Assembly: GCA_033296885.1 (NCBI GenBank)
Contig: MU863939.1
Span: forward strand, 124,001 to 188,000
From: Triangularia verruculosa
Taxonomy: Eukaryota > Ascomycota > Sordariomycetes > Sordariales > Podosporaceae
DNA: 64,000 nucleotides
Reading direction: 5' to 3'
Part shown: positions 19,586-30,366 of the stretch, piece by piece
How the letters are laid out: every line of letters begins with the position of its first letter
Numbering within the stretch: the first letter of the stretch is position 1
Translations under genes and position numbers: made by a program
The notes under the pieces: generated by a model
Told to the model about the DNA's origin: nothing
The model's input: only the letters and a program-made list of their open reading frames with translations
Database searches by the model: none

Positions 19586-21774
19586 CTAGAAGAAATGCAT
19601 CTCGTCAACTTTATCTTCCCGCCATGCTTCCCCTTCCATGATGCCATCAACATAGCAGTCTCCCACAAGCTCAAACCAATTGCCAGATGCCCGTCTCACA
19701 ACAAAGGGACAACAGCCTCCTGAGAGAAGAGCAATCTCATCGCCAACTTTGGTATCATGTGGAACCTGCGCCAATCTTCCATCATCTAGCCGTGCCAACG
19801 CGTGGTTAAGCGATGTCCCACTGAATATGTCCAGTTGGTATGGCGCCAACATAACCGAACTCAATCTGCTGTTTATGAGGTATCCGAAAAAGAAAATCAG
19901 ATAGACATTGACTCTGATGTAGATGCCAAACGTCATCATGGCGTGCAGCCCATGTAGCACCCATAGATAGGGAGGTATCCTGCCAAGAAAAGAGTAGTTC
20001 AACCCAAGCAAGAGGTGGTAAGCTACCGGAAAACGTCTGTGGAATTTCGCCAGTCTCAAGAGCCGTAGAAACGGGTTCCAGCGTATGGATGACATTGAAG
20101 GCGAAATTCTGCCGCTGCCTCCTGAACTAGATCCTGGGCCGGCTCAGAATCTGTAAAGCGGGGGGTTAGGGCATCACGCCCCCTTGGACCCGTTGTCAAG
20201 ACGTCAAACATGACGCATAGAGGGTCTCTTCCACCCCGACTTGTACCACTGGACTGCGCAAGTTCATAGTATTCCAAGAAAATCTCCATGACTGCACCCT
20301 TGCGGATGGAATTATGGACGTGCAATAGACCTAGTCTGTAGATCCCTGACCTAGACAGAACCACGTTGGACCAGACGCTTTGCGATAGTCTCGCCAGAGT
20401 CTCCTGTTGAGAAGCCTGGCCCCAGGGTTGCAAAAGTCCCTTAGGCGTTTATTCCCCTAGAAATTGATGATGAATCTCTATCGGTCGACAAACGGTGGCG
20501 ATCTTCCCAACCACCATTCCGCGGAGTACGAGAAGGCGGTTGTTGCGTAGCAATGGTGACGGATATTGGGAGCTAGCGGATGCATTATAGCCTCTGTATA
20601 TTGCTGGCCTAAAATCCCCTCTTCGATGGTACGGGTTTCCTTCCGTGAGACCATATCGAGCTGGTGGAAGGCTTGCAACGTCATACTTCCAATCTGGAAC
20701 CCATGACGGCAGGGCTTTGTCTCTGGTTATGAAGCTGGGAGACCTGCATTGAAGTAGGAAGCTGAGGTCATGAGACTGTTGCAAAAGTTTGAAGGCAACG
20801 TGTGTATAACACTCAGTTGTTGAGATTGCGTACTTATCTCCCAGATCGACCAAAACGTACTCGCGCTGGCTCTGCGAGAGCAGTCCAAGTAAGCCGTACA
20901 CTTTATCCCTCGTCTCCTTTGCACTCGACCACCGAAATTGCACCAGAAGGTCAGAAAGACCGTAAGTCACGGGCGGCTCTCCAATCTGCTCCATCCTTGT
21001 CATATCGTTCAGGGCACGAAAGTTTGGTCCCATGCCCCTGAGCCACCAAGGCAGGCAATGCTCCATCATAGTCAGAAATATCTTGAAGTCTATCCAGTTG
21101 AGCGAAGATCTTCCAGTGACAATCCGGGATTTGGAAGCGAGAGTCATTTCTTGAATGACCCAAATCCGAGTCCAGTATCGATGTCGCATAATTTCGAGAA
21201 GACCAGCCATAATTTCCTCAGTAAATGGGTTGTTAAGCGCCAGCGAAGTCTGGACGGTCTTATCGCTTAACTGCTTCCAGGTCCCACGATAAGATAGTGC
21301 TATCAGCATCTTTGCGTACCGCCACTGTCTGCCATATGTCTTGCAGGCTTCAAAGCAAAGATCGGCATTGACGGGGAGAGTCGACTCAGCAAGCCAAATC
21401 AGCACCTCCTCTGCCTGGGAGTAGATTTCTCCCATGATATCGATCTGTTGACCCTTCTCTTCTTGTGCTTCCTCATGCTGGTTGATGCAGATTGCGTCAA
21501 TCCACAGACTATGACTGGTGAATGTGACGCTGAGATGTTGCAAAGCCCAGTACAGATTTCTTGTCACCTGGATTTCGACTCCGTTGCATTGTATCGGCAC
21601 GGTGTCGTAATCATCGCCCCATACATATGACAAAGCTTTGTACCGGCTCGTCGCTAACGGAGCCACTTCAAGGATCTAGCGGCCGTTCAAAAATGTCAAG
21701 AGGCGTATGGAAGGTGTTCGCGTGCTTGAGTGCGCGGGGAGGGGTAAGTTGGTGTACAGGGATGAGGAGGTCAT
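19586..21774 (-). pseudogene. Disrupted HET-domain (heterokaryon incompatibility) gene
   Basis: The HET signature is clear: Y-K-A-L-S-Y-V-W-G-D, L-W-I-D-A-I-C-I-N-Q, then V-L-I-W-L, R-I-W-V-I-Q-E, and at the end the conserved R-L-D-D-G-R-L then E-L-V-G-D-C-Y-V-D-G-I-M-x-G-E-A-W. The family triggers cell death on non-self recognition. The frame starts at ATG 21774 and is broken three times. A TAG lies at 21676-21678, 32 codons in. A TAA lies at 20449-20451, with the same frame continuing after it. A one-base frame change lies near 20095-20115, after which the membrane-spanning and C-terminal parts read in another frame. An unusual intron could explain one of these, but not easily all three. 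I infer a recently inactivated gene. A more decayed 3' fragment lies at 13.0 kb. Confidence 0.75.
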
Positions 21775-22340
21775 TTCGTTGGCCAGCAATGTGAAGAGTA
21801 ATGAACAAAATCACCTAGACTATCAAGTTCAAATGGTGATTCCGCTGGGTGACATAATCTGTGTTAGTAGGTGACAGTGTGGAGCAGGATGGCATTCATG
21901 ATAGCACGGCAAAGGCTCTGCGGAGCAGATCTCAGGGTGGTATTCTTAGCTGTGGATCTTACAGGTGGATGGAATGCTCTGGTGGGATATAAATATGGTT
22001 ATGTACGCTCGTTTGAACCTTTCCTTGCTCTTTTCCTTTTGTTCAGTCAATATCATCAGTTCAATACATGCTTCAAGATAACTGCGTGGGTTCCAAACTC
22101 AACAGACAGTGAGGTTGAATTGACCTCCAGCATACCCCTCATTGTTGATTGAGTGAGGAAACACGACGTTTTTGTGCCAAGAAGGTATAGTTCCAAAATA
22201 ACGCGTTCCGTTGTGCGGCTGAGCCTGCATGTTGATCTCACAAGATACCAGGTACACTGCTATGCATACGTGAACATGAATAAGTAGTGCCTCTAGTGCC
22301 AATAACAAACATGCTCTTGTACTTTTTGTGCTTTATGCAA

Positions 22341-22402
22341 TTACCCCTGAACCCCTTTTGTGGACCCATCAGTAGAACACCATTCAGCGGGTTAGGGTTA
22401 AG
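22341..22402. repeat. Possible transposon-end remnant (partner at 9918-9960)
   Basis: It shares a 21-nt core with one mismatch with the 9.92 kb locus. A CATTCAGCGGG block about 15 bp downstream is the inverse of CCGCTGAA in the first copy. Confidence 0.35.
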
Positions 22403-23046
22403 AATTCCCAACCATAGAATCTTTTCTCCCTGCTTTGACCAATGCTTCTTTGCAGTTGAATGTAATGATCTGCCTTTGCAACTATGACATAGCCGTATAG
22501 CTGTTTGTGATGAAGTGGCATGGCTTGTGACGCCTCAAACGTTCCGCATCACCAGCCAGGTATTTATCTTCATCTTGCCAGAGCAATTAGATCCAGTTAT
22601 ATTGACAAAAGAGGGCCTCGACATTTGAAATGATTCCGTGCGTGACATCAAGCCGAAGACCAGACACATAGTGGAAGCCGAAAGGCGGAGACATCAGCAG
22701 CACAGGGCTCTTGGGGAGGTCTACGGCTCCGCCCAATAGCCATGTTCCAGTGACGCTTGTCGGAAAGATCTTTCCGTGCCTTACTCAAGTGGAGCCTGCT
22801 CCGGCAAACGGATCTTTTCCATGGCTCTTTGTATTCGGATCATCCGATCTCTGGTCATAAATTGCAGCCACATTCTTTGATGATACAAGCAGCTCTGTCT
22901 GAGAGCACATGGAGACATTACATCGGTCCCCGCTGCTGGGGTCTGAGCCCCTCAAACAACTTTTGCAGCGGTGCGGCCTTGGGGTGGCAGCTTTCCAAGT
23001 GGGGATATGTGTCACATCAGAACTGAATAGGTAAGGTACATACCTC

Positions 23047-23054
23047 TATAAAAG
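23047..23054 (+). promoter_or_regulatory. TATA box of Hce2 gene A
   Basis: TATAAAAG lies 130 bp before the expected start at 23177. The other three array members have TATA-like boxes at 107-123 bp. Confidence 0.6.
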
Positions 23055-23176
23055 CACAGGGTTCGGTTGCGCTCCTCAACTTTATCAGATACACAACATA
23101 ATCACCAAGTTCGAGAGCCACACCAGTGGTCAACAACACGATCGATTTCTCTCTTTGCGATTCGTCAGCTTCAAGC

Positions 23177-23820
23177 AGGTACTTTATCAGCTTTGCCTTG
23201 GCTATGGTCGGACTGTTGGCGACAACAGCTCTCGGCGGTCACATCCCTTTCGACACTACCGGCTACATCGAAATCGCCAAAGATGTCTACATTCTCAACA
23301 CTACTTCCAACCTCGCTCCTAACATGACACGCCCTCACAACTCCACACACTGCGAGGAGTCCATTTACTGGGACCGCGGTGGCGACAACTGGTATCCGTT
23401 GGTGAAGGATTGTGAATACTTAAGGGACAACCTCGTTGCCCGCGGATCCGACAATTGTACAGCACAGAACGACATGTAAGTCTTAATATATCCATATCAT
23501 TATGTAGACGCAGAACATTACCTAAACCCTTTACTTTACACAGGGTGCTTGTCCCAACGTCTGGTTCCATTCATATTGCCTTCTCCGGTACCTGTTCGTT
23601 TTTTGGCAAAGCTGAAGGAGAATCGGAGCACGTGTGGATCGGCTTCGATGATATTCGCCACATGCTAAATGTCACGATCAACGAGTACTCCGGCATTGCA
23701 AACGACGGTCAACACAGAGTTAGTTGGATTACTGGGGAGGTCCTATGCGAGTCAACTGGTGACAGGCGGATTTACTGGTCCCTTAAGGATCCGACGTGGG
23801 ATGGAAATCCTAAGAACTGA
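23177..23820 (+). CDS. Hce2/Ecp2-type small secreted protein, copy A (start codon changed)
   Basis: Exons 23177-23475 and 23544-23820 with a 68-bp intron. The mature part follows the Hce2 pattern: H-C-E-E-S, D-C-E-Y-L, G-T-C-S-F-F, I-G-F-D-D-I, and E-V-L-C near the end, giving four spaced Cys and several N-glycosylation sites. Hce2 proteins are secreted; the founding member Ecp2 is a necrosis-inducing effector, but many occur in saprobes. Aligned with copies B and C, the position of their start ATG (23177-23179) is AGG here. The next in-frame ATG is 23204, which leaves only about ten residues of signal peptide. No ATG-bearing upstream exon was found. The gene may therefore be poorly secreted or dead. 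The intron is in the same phase-2 position as in the other copies, in a Met codon where they have Trp. Confidence 0.65.
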
Positions 23821-24197
23821 TGGTGTTATGTTCACTAGAGCATCTGACACCGTCACTGTCTGACCGCTAAGCCATGGGCCTTCATGGGTTTTTAGTAGCA
23901 GGGAACACTTCCGCTATGATCGGATAGGGTCTGAATAGCGTGGCTGCTTCATCCACACCATCAATGGGTTGGATCACGGGAGAAAAAGTCCCCTGTTGAT
24001 GAAAATGTGCTTAGCAAGGCAGAAGACAGTCCTGAAGGCCTGAAACTACACTGCATTCCAGGAGTTCTTTGTAAACAATGACATGTTGCAACAACTGCTA
24101 GACGGGGTTGTCTGGATGATGGTCTCGTGATAGATGATCCAACACCTGCCCAGATGACTATCAACAAGACAGATTGAATACCAGCACAGGGCGCTGT
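23821..24197. other. Convergent intergenic region between Hce2 copy A and arsH
   Basis: Probable 3' UTRs; no other feature was seen. Confidence 0.4.
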
Positions 24198-25189
24198 TTA
24201 CTTCTTGCCTTTTGCCTCTTCTCTCTCGCTAAACCGGTCTCCGAAGAGATCAAAATGCGGCCGCATGACGATGGTGTACTTCACTAACTCCTCCATACAA
24301 TCTACCAGCCTGTCTCTGTTGGAGCTCGGCTTCAGTCGGCTTCCTCCGTCCACAGGATCATCGGCATCCGTAAAGTGCGTCCATGCCTGGGGGATTGAAC
24401 TCTGGTTTGGGATGGTGAACATTCTCATCCAGCGGCCGAGAATCCGCAGCGAGTTCACGGCGTTAAAGGACTGGGAACCTCCATTCACCTGGGCAATAGC
24501 CAGGGTCCTTCCCTGAGTGGGTCGAACGGAGCCCGTTGACAGAGGGATCCAATCTATTTGGTTTTTAAAGACGGCGGTCTACGTGCGCCAATCTGTCAGG
24601 CATTGCACTCTGGAGATAGGGGGGCGAGGCGGGTGGACGGAGCAATCATACCAAGTTCCCGTGTTGCTCGGGGCTGACCCAAAGGTGGCCGTCACTCCAC
24701 TTGCTGAGATCTCGGAGCTCGCGCACCTTGGGATGATCATGTTGCTGATCATCCTTGACCGGGAGGCCCGATGGATCGTACACTCTTACGTCACAGCCTA
24801 GGCGAAAGAGAATTCGTGAGGCCTCATAGGCAAGGAGCTTTGAGTATGATCTGGTGATTGTCAGCTGCCAAACTTTCGCGTTTGCACGTGTAAGAAAGGA
24901 AAACAACTAACCGCGTGCGGAGACTTCCGTAGAGCACGAGGATCCTCAGCCTGTCCTTGCCCTGTGCAAGCAGCTCAGTGTCAACCATCTTGGCTGCTGT
25001 GGCTAGTTCAAGCTTTGCGACCCAATCTGACTCGGAAATCTCGTCCGTAAGGAGGAATGGGCGGTATTGCTTGCGTACGACCGGGTCATCATCACAGGTG
25101 CGGATTCCAAAAGATTGAAATTGGTAAGTGGAGTCAAAGACTGGTTGCAGAGGCTGCCTCATCGCCTCTGTATTATTGAGATCCCCCAT
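24198..25189 (-). CDS. arsH: ArsH-type NADPH-dependent flavin reductase
   Basis: Exons 25189-24912, 24850-24652 and 24578-24198 (introns 61 and 73 bp) give 285 residues. The flavin-binding motif is G-S-L-R-T-R-S-Y-S-K-L-L, formed across intron 1. Then come S-P-E-Q-H-G-N-L joined across intron 2 to T-A-V-F-K-N-Q-I-D-W-I-P-L, then G-G-S-Q-S-F-N, L-R-I-L-G-R-W-M-R-M-F, and S-E-R-E-E near the end. This run of motifs is diagnostic of ArsH, an NADPH:FMN oxidoreductase that detoxifies organoarsenicals or quinones. An upstream in-frame ATG at 25288 would add 33 residues, of which the first are basic and hydrophobic; I prefer 25189 because family members start near M-G-D-L-N-N-T-E. It sits opposite to and inside the Hce2 array, with no other arsenic gene beside it. 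Confidence 0.92.
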
Positions 25190-26041
25190 GCTTTGCCGGG
25201 GCCCACGAGCAAGAGTTGTTGTTTGACAGAAGAACTTGCGTTGGGTGGCTGGGATGAGCCAAGTCTTCAGATTCCGGAGGTATACCATAGAGCTGCAGGG
25301 CTATAGATGTTAACAAAGGATTAATTGGTTTGTAAAAAAAAGTCAGTCGAGTTCTCCGCTAAGAAGCCAGGAGAGGAAAGAATGGAATCCCAATGTATTC
25401 CTTCATAAAGTGGATTTCTGTAAGCTCTGGCCTTCTTGGGCCAATCATTGCGAGGGAGTGACATGCCACTGCTGCGCCCCACAACTGTGCTCCTAAAAAG
25501 ATGGCACTTGCTCCACACGTAGCCTCACACTGAGGGTGCCCGCACACCCGTAGGGTTAGGGTTCATTAGGGTTCAGACTGCAATTTCCACCGTGAACGCG
25601 GCTTGGAAGGTTGCTCGTGAGCAATCAAGAACCACCACCCTGTCTTATTTCATCCCACCATAGCTCAAGAACTGAAACGGGTCAGTAAACTAGTACTGAT
25701 CAGCGGGGTGTCCCTCGCTACCTACGTACCTGGTAGTAAGACGCCTTATTGCGAGTCCGAAAGCGGCGAATGTTTTCCCTCAACAACAGGCAACATTGCA
25801 AGCTTATCTCCGACAATATGTGTTTGCAACCGAGCTACCGGTTACCGCGACCTAGACAACAAACGAACTAGCATATTCTGTTGTTCGAAGTGGACTTTCA
25901 CCTTGCCAGCTGCCACTTCTCTTTAACAAACAGGTATATAGAGGCAGAAATTCCCTACATGGAGACTTGACTTCGTAGTATCACTGCACCAAAGTTTGAG
26001 GGCTTCCATATCTAGGTAAAGTATCGAAAAGTGAGCTTCAA
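25190..26041. other. Intergenic with a TTAGGG-like block
   Basis: TAGGGTTAGGGTTCATTAGG lies at 25551-25570. The promoter of Hce2 copy B is at the right end. No gene was seen. Confidence 0.45.
25935..25941 (+). promoter_or_regulatory. TATA box of Hce2 gene B
   Basis: TATATAG lies 107 bp before the ATG at 26042. Confidence 0.5.
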
Positions 26042-26723
26042 ATGACTCTCTTCAGCTTCATTATAGCCATGATTGGCCTGTTGGCGACACCTATCCACAG
26101 CGTTTATGCCGGCCACGACACATGCAACACGACCGGTTACGTCGAGATTGCCCCAAATGTCTATGTCCTGAACCAGACCACCCCTGGCGCAAATGAATAT
26201 TATTGCGCTTCTTCTCCGAGTTACGCATATGTCCGCCAGAACCTCACAGGCCCGCTGCCATCGCTCAAAGATTGCCATTACCTGATGGATCGGATCCGGA
26301 AAGACCAGTTCAACACCAGCCGCATTGGGCCCACTGAATGGTACCAGGTTCTCAAGCTTTTCCACGCCATTTTTAGTCCACGTGAGGTGGTTACTAACTT
26401 TGACATTTACACGCAGGGCCTTAACTGTTGGTCGTCTCTACCCTGCGATCGCGATATCTCGTACGTGCGCGTTCATGGTGTGGGCGGAAGCACCACCTGC
26501 ATACAACCAGACATATTTCGGCATTAGTGACTTGTTTCACATGATAAACACCACAATCGTCCAATATTCAGAAATGAGTAATGACGGGCAATCTAGCGTG
26601 GCACTGGTTGAAGGGAAGGTTCAGTGCGATCCGCCCAGCTCCAGGTATCGTCATATGGAGTCCCCGGTGATCCACTGGAGGATTTACGACGCAGCAGATC
26701 AGCAAGCTAAAAACGGTGCCTGA
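26042..26723 (+). CDS. Hce2/Ecp2-type small secreted protein, copy B
   Basis: Exons 26042-26340 and 26417-26723 with a 76-bp intron (branch-like ACTAAC, end ACGCAG) that splits a Trp codon as TG|G. The product has about 200 residues. The signal peptide is M-T-L-F-S-F-I-I-A-M-I-G-L-L-A-T. The body matches copies A and C: T-G-Y-V-E-I-A, D-C-H-Y-L, then after the intron R-T-C-A-F-M, F-G-I-S-D-L-F-H-M-I-N-T-T and G-K-V-Q-C. The unspliced first frame gives a different, non-family C-terminus, so the splice is well supported. It is a secreted protein; the role is unknown, with effector or antagonistic functions known in the family. Confidence 0.8.
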
Positions 26724-27476
26724 TGGCCCATGATAGCCTTGGGAGGTGTTAGGCAGTATGGATGGCGAATCAGACTGGGAATTTACATACATTCCATGCT
26801 AGAGATTTGGGTGAAGGTCCCGTTCTGGGCGTAGTTTTGGTCAGATAAGGTAGACTCTGACTTAATTGGCTGAGTGAAAACTCTTGGCCCTCGAGGGAGC
26901 AAATTGCCCGTACGTCCCCTATATTGCCTGGTACCTTGTTGTTACAGCAAACTGTCCCCGCACTGTTTATACGCTACACATACAGCTAGTACGCTTCACG
27001 CCGGTGGGCAAGATTTATGGCATCCACCTAGGCGATGAACCCATTTGGTGGGCTAATTACAGAGTGGCAAGGTAGGTATGCTGGAAGTAATTCGGGAATT
27101 TCCTGGTAGAAACTCCTCATCTTGTGTATGCCTGATACCTACATGACAGTAGGGCAATCACCAAGCATGAGGTGGTTCTTTTGGACACCGGTCAGTTGCA
27201 TCAAAGGCAACAAAGGGGAGTATCTATCTACCTCAGACGACGTGTTGTTGCGGTGTAAGCCCCCACTCAGGAGCCCCAACTGCTCAACAGACTTGCAGAA
27301 GTACGGTACCTAGTCGCGAAGATGGCCCGCTGCTCGGTGTCATCAGGCGGGCATATAAGGGTTACGGTCTCCCTTGCTTTTGAACTTTCGCTTGCCAACC
27401 CAAAAAGACTCCTGCAGCAAGATACCAACCGAGAAGAACACTTGCCTTATAGGGCGCCATTACCTCAAATCCAAAC
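26724..27476. other. Intergenic between Hce2 copies B and C
   Basis: Short frames without motifs; the right end is the promoter of copy C. Confidence 0.4.
27354..27360 (+). promoter_or_regulatory. TATA box of Hce2 gene C
   Basis: TATAAGG lies 123 bp before the ATG at 27477. Confidence 0.5.
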
Positions 27477-28097
27477 ATGAAGCTCTTTCACTTTGCTTTG
27501 GTCACCATCGGCCTCCTCGCTACAGCCGTTCAGTATGGCAGATCCTTCGACACGGGCGGCTACCTTGAGATCGCCAAAGATATCTGGGTTTGGAACCAGA
27601 CTACCACTCTATCCCCCCAAGAGATTCGGCCTCCCAACGCTACTCACTGCGGTGAATCTCAATTCTGGGATCGTTACGGCCTGACAGACTATGCCTCCTT
27701 GTACGACGACTGCCAGCGTTTATTTGATGGGCTCACCGCTGTTCAGTTCAAAAATGCCACCGGGCCAATTGAATGGTCCGTCTATTGAAGTCTTCCCTTA
27801 TGACAACTGGATGAAGCTTATTAATAGGTCTTGTGACATAGGGTCTTTTCGGAAGACTCCTACCTGGTGGCTGCGATATCGGGGTCCTGTGGCTTCTTTG
27901 TCCACGCCTATGCACACCACACTTTCATTGGCATCGACGACATCGGGTATATGATGAACGCAACAATGCAGGATTACTCTGGCACAAGTTATGACGGTCA
28001 CTATCGGGTTGCGCTGGTTGAAGGGGAGGTTACCTGTGATGCGCCTGCACCTGGATCCCCTGGCCAGCTTATGTGGTATGACCCAGACTACATATAA
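27477..28097 (+). CDS. Hce2/Ecp2-type small secreted protein, copy C
   Basis: Exons 27477-27775 and 27842-28097 with a 66-bp intron (donor GTCCGT is unusual; acceptor GACATAG) that again splits a Trp codon as TG|G. About 184 residues. The signal peptide is M-K-L-F-H-F-A-L-V-T-I-G-L-L-A-T. Family residues: H-C-G-E-S, D-D-C-Q-R-L, then G-S-C-G-F-F, I-G-I-D-D-I-G-Y-M-M-N, and G-E-V-T-C. It is closest by eye to copies A and B. First-exon lengths of B and C are identical (299 bp). Without splicing the frame ends six bases after the donor. Confidence 0.82.
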
Positions 28098-29024
28098 TGG
28101 CTAGACTATGATAGGTGAGGTGGTTTGGTAATAGGTACTGAGAGAAGACATTGGGAAGGGTTGAGTTTAGTTCTTTCTGATCGGGTAGACTCCGCAAAAG
28201 CGAAGGTGGCCAGTGTATCTCCTTGATAGGTCAAAGATCGCTGAAGCTATCATCATGCAATCCAAGTTCCTACACTGTATCTGCACCTAAAACCGACTGC
28301 CTCTGCTGGAAAGTCCTGACCAGTGGTCCTGACAGCAAATGTATATGCCTGAAAAGGTATAGTTCCTCCATTCAACTGCGGAAAAGCGTTTGTGTGGCTT
28401 CCCACGACCTCCAACATGCTGCCGGGGCAGCTGATATCCACCCAGTTTACCTCGCTGCTGCCTCCAACGCACCCGAGGCTACCTCACATGTGGCTTACCT
28501 GGCTATCCGCCGCGTTTATGTACATCTCGAGTTCCCGAGAGCTTCAACAAGATCCATAACCGTAGACAAGGAAAGTGCTTGGTAGATTATCAGTTGCTCT
28601 GTTCGCCATGTGGGGCCCGACAGTTGTGTTTGACCCCGTTGGTCGATTGTAGAAGGAGCAGTCTTCCCACAAAGACGGCTGGTCTGTGCTAGAACGTCAT
28701 GGAGCTTTTTACTACGGCCGTACTCCACACGTCACCCTTATCCGAGAGCACCGAAGACTCAATCTCGAACGAATCTCAAACGGCATGGCCTCATTCGAGA
28801 GTCACAGCATGCCTTCTCAAAGAAAGGTTTCAGTAAACGCAGCGGCATGGCGATTGCCCTCGGATTCCGAGCCGCGTTGCAGTGGATAGATGATTTGGGA
28901 GTAAGTTCCCAACGTATATAATCCCGTACCTGTGCCCAGCTACAGAGGTTGTGTTGTCTTGCCACACTGACAACCAAATCATCCAGCTCTCTACCAACCT
29001 CGAAATCATACCAAGGCTTTCACA
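28098..29024. other. Intergenic between Hce2 copies C and D
   Basis: A 120-codon plus frame (28223-28585) overlaps two minus frames and none is family-like. The right end is the promoter of copy D. Confidence 0.4.
28915..28922 (+). promoter_or_regulatory. TATA box of Hce2 gene D
   Basis: TATATAAT lies 110 bp before the ATG at 29025. Confidence 0.5.
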
Positions 29025-29641
29025 ATGCAGATCCCCCAGCTCCTCATTGTTCTCGCCGGCCTTCTGACTGCCAGTATCCAGGCTGCACCCGCCAGCTCAG
29101 GTACTGAGGCCATCGTGGCCCGAAACATCGAGAGTCCCATCGACCACCACTGTGGCCCGTCGACCTACGTGAATCACATCAGCAGCTCTCTCGTCGATGA
29201 CTGTCAGAAGATGCTCGACAACCTCTCCCCTGACGCCGGGGGCGGTGGTGAAGATGGCTTTGGCAGAGGCGATAAAGACTGGTAATGCTCAACTCTCATC
29301 GTGGGCCAGCCATGCATCTAACACTGGTGACTTGTAGGACAATCGTGGGTGACTACCATCGGGTCATCGGCAACTTCTCAACATGCGCTTTTGGCTGTCA
29401 TGTGACGAACCCCACGGATGGCATCGCGATGCTGGGTATCGAGGATGTCCATCGTGTCGTGATGGATTCTATCGCCAAATTCAAGCATGCCGAAGATGGA
29501 GAGCAGGAGAAGGTTGGAGCTCAGGGCGATTTCATCTGCGAATTTGCCGGCAATGCCGATAAAACGATCGGTTGGTTCATCTACAACCCCTATGACAGGG
29601 ACTCGACGGGTCCTGGCAGTGGACCTTGGTCGACGTCCTGA
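29025..29641 (+). CDS. Hce2/Ecp2-type small secreted protein, copy D
   Basis: Exons 29025-29281 and 29338-29641 with a 56-bp intron splitting a Trp codon as TG|G, as in B and C; about 186 residues. The signal peptide is M-Q-I-P-Q-L-L-I-V-L-A-G-L-L-T-A-S-I-Q-A and a short Ser/Ala-rich stretch follows. The mature part carries H-H-C-G-P-S-T-Y, D-D-C-Q-K-M-L, then F-S-T-C-A-F-G, I-E-D-V-H-R-V-V-M-D-S-I and F-I-C-E. This copy is the most like canonical Ecp2 homologues and the most distant from A-C. An extra Cys (G-C-H-V) follows the third family Cys. Confidence 0.85.
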
Positions 29642-30366
29642 GGTGTTTCGAGATGATCAAGGTTGGAGAGGTGTGTCTCGAAGTGGCTTCCAATAGTGTT
29701 TCTGGGATAATGGGACCCAGGTAAGGTAGTAGGCGGATTAAGCCTTCGGATAGATCTCTGAATGGACTCCTCGTGTTCTGCCCTTGATGGGCCAAGAGTA
29801 GATATGGACTACCTAACACTGCGACTGGAAGTAAACTTGATTGCTGCATATCTTAATCATCGGCTGGGGGTTTTCTAGCATCTCCTAACAAGGTCGGGGG
29901 TTGACCTATCAATGTAACGGGTACGAATGGGAAGCGGCGAGGATAACTCATTGCCTCTTGTACCTACATAATAAAGGCCGGCTGGAACTGTACCCTCCTT
30001 CGTGCTGCTACGCCACTAGGTGGTTGGTAAACGTAGAAATTTGGAAGCTTTCAAACTGTTGAGACCTTTCAAAGTGTAATACGCCACAGCATAAATTCTT
30101 TGCGAAATATCAGTCTCCCCTAGGGAAGGTTTTAAACATGAGATCTAAGTTTTCACCATGTAGCTTTCACTTTTTCTTTCTTTCCTTGCTATAAAGCTTG
30201 GCCCAGCCCTCGTGTTCTCTTCTTCTCGGTTTTTCCTTTCTTCTCCCGTTGATAGTTTTTGCATCCAGTCCAGTCAGCATTAGCCGGATCGCAAAAGAGC
30301 AAGGCTGAGGCACAAAAATCACTTGCTAACATCAAAAGAAGTCTTTTTTCGATATAAGACGAGAAA
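29642..30366. other. Intergenic, promoter of the RING gene
   Basis: A pyrimidine-rich stretch with CTATAAAGC at about 30190 lies upstream of the RING gene. No gene was seen. Confidence 0.4.

Larger units (their letters stand above)
21775..23176. other. Intergenic with transposon-end-like motif and TTAGGG block
   Basis: Several frames exist but none is protein-like. The motif CTGAACCCCTTTTGTGGACCC (22347-22367) is the partner of the one near 9.92 kb, and GGGTTAGGGTTA follows at 22390. The last 130 bp hold the TATA box of the first Hce2 gene. Confidence 0.45.

Noticed and set aside
28223..28585. 120-codon plus-strand ORF between Hce2 copies C and D
   Set aside because: Does not match the Hce2 pattern and has two comparable minus-strand frames.
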